A stretch of DNA of 64,000 nt, from positions 70,716-134,715 of the forward strand of contig DAOUAE010000029.1 of NCBI GenBank assembly GCA_034433795.1, written 5' to 3'. The notes beneath the pieces were generated by a model. That model saw only the letters and a list, made by a program, of their open reading frames with translations, was not told where the DNA came from and did no database searches. Shown here in pieces: positions 63,867 to 64,000 of the stretch (within the stretch, counting starts at the first letter, position 1; each line of letters opens with the position of its first letter). Made by a program: the position numbers and the translations under genes. The DNA is from DAOUAE01 sp034433795 (lineage in GTDB: Bacteria > Chloroflexota > UBA6077 > FW602-bin22 > DAOUAE01).

Positions 63867-64000
63867 CCGTTGGGAGCGGCAGGGATTTGGAGCTAGTGGA
63901 AGGGTAAGGGGTCGCACGAGGGGAGAAGGCGGCAATCGAGCGGATGGTGAGTGTTGCCGCGGCTGATGCTCCTCGATCGGTGGGTCGGGATCGCGGCACC
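63867..64000. other. Window end after smc
   Basis: The 134 bases after smc contain no recognisable gene or signal. A short minus-strand open frame here has no ribosome site and Arg/Ser/Pro-rich content typical of spurious frames. Confidence 0.4.

Noticed and set aside
63793..63999. A 68-codon minus-strand frame at the window end
   Set aside because: No ribosome site and Ser/Arg/Pro-rich composition; overlaps the end of smc.

Overview
The window is GC-rich bacterial chromosome, about two thirds G+C or more by eye, densely packed with genes on both strands. No rRNA, tRNA, CRISPR array, insertion sequence, phage gene or origin could be recognised. The source is probably a member of the Chloroflexota, perhaps a thermophilic heterotroph. 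The clues are secreted lipoproteins with Thr/Pro linkers, a large YfhO-type membrane protein, TolB-like propellers, an AmmeMemoRadiSam protein B with an extra N-terminal domain, GH57, NfeD/slipin, propionyl-CoA carboxylase with methylmalonyl-CoA mutase, and several Gfo/Idh/MocA plus sugar-isomerase sets. This placement is inference from gene content.

Layout. 0-12 kb: the end of an MFS transporter and a universal stress protein (+), then a minus-strand block: YfhO protein, propeller lipoprotein, and the chain hisS > nfeD > slipin > response regulator > histidine kinase. 12-18 kb (+): a putative clan GH-A hydrolase, a cyclase-family amidohydrolase, an SDR, an inositol-monophosphatase-like enzyme, a NUDIX hydrolase, a decayed DUF305 gene and a GH1 beta-glucosidase with a clear promoter. 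18-24 kb (-): tenA > GH57 > geranylgeranyl-reductase-like flavoprotein > FmdB zinc ribbon, and a secreted subtilase. 24-27 kb: a small lipoprotein, a membrane protein, a cupin, a gamma-glutamylcyclotransferase-like protein and a helical protein of unknown role. 27-30 kb (-): two Gfo/Idh/MocA oxidoreductases, one broken by a one-base frameshift in a homopolymer, and a sugar-isomerase-like TIM barrel. 30-39 kb: a LuxR-type regulator, a histidine phosphatase, a 40-residue membrane peptide, an AlsS-like ThDP enzyme, a membrane-bound spermidine-synthase-like protein and a double M16 peptidase. 38.6-44 kb: a degenerate receiver, a zinc ribbon and amrB (-); then an oxidoreductase, an isomerase and an amidase (+). 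44-54 kb (+): thiolase, 3-hydroxyacyl-CoA dehydrogenase, the three parts of an acyl-CoA carboxylase, an MFS transporter, methylmalonyl-CoA mutase large subunit and a GT4 glycosyltransferase. 54-58 kb: an unrecognised TIM-barrel-like protein (-), an isomerase, a HExxH-GNAT fusion and a NUDIX hydrolase. 58-64 kb (+): fabF, rnc and smc.

How the genes work together. The 44-53 kb block can carry acyl-CoA units through thiolysis, 3-hydroxyacyl oxidation, carboxylation of propionyl-CoA and rearrangement toward succinyl-CoA; the mutase cobalamin subunit and the epimerase must lie elsewhere. Glycosidases, oxidoreductase/isomerase sets and transporters point to growth on plant-type or storage sugars. 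Promoters are readable: TATAAT or TATACT boxes, several with an upstream TG and some with TTG-type -35 elements at 17-18 bases, lie before many operons. Two of these start transcripts only a few bases ahead of the start codon.

The least explained items are the HExxH-GNAT fusion with its NUDIX partner behind a palindromic promoter, the structured leaders of tenA and the AlsS-like gene, a 36-base perfect palindrome at the GH1 stop codon, and the DUF305 relic.
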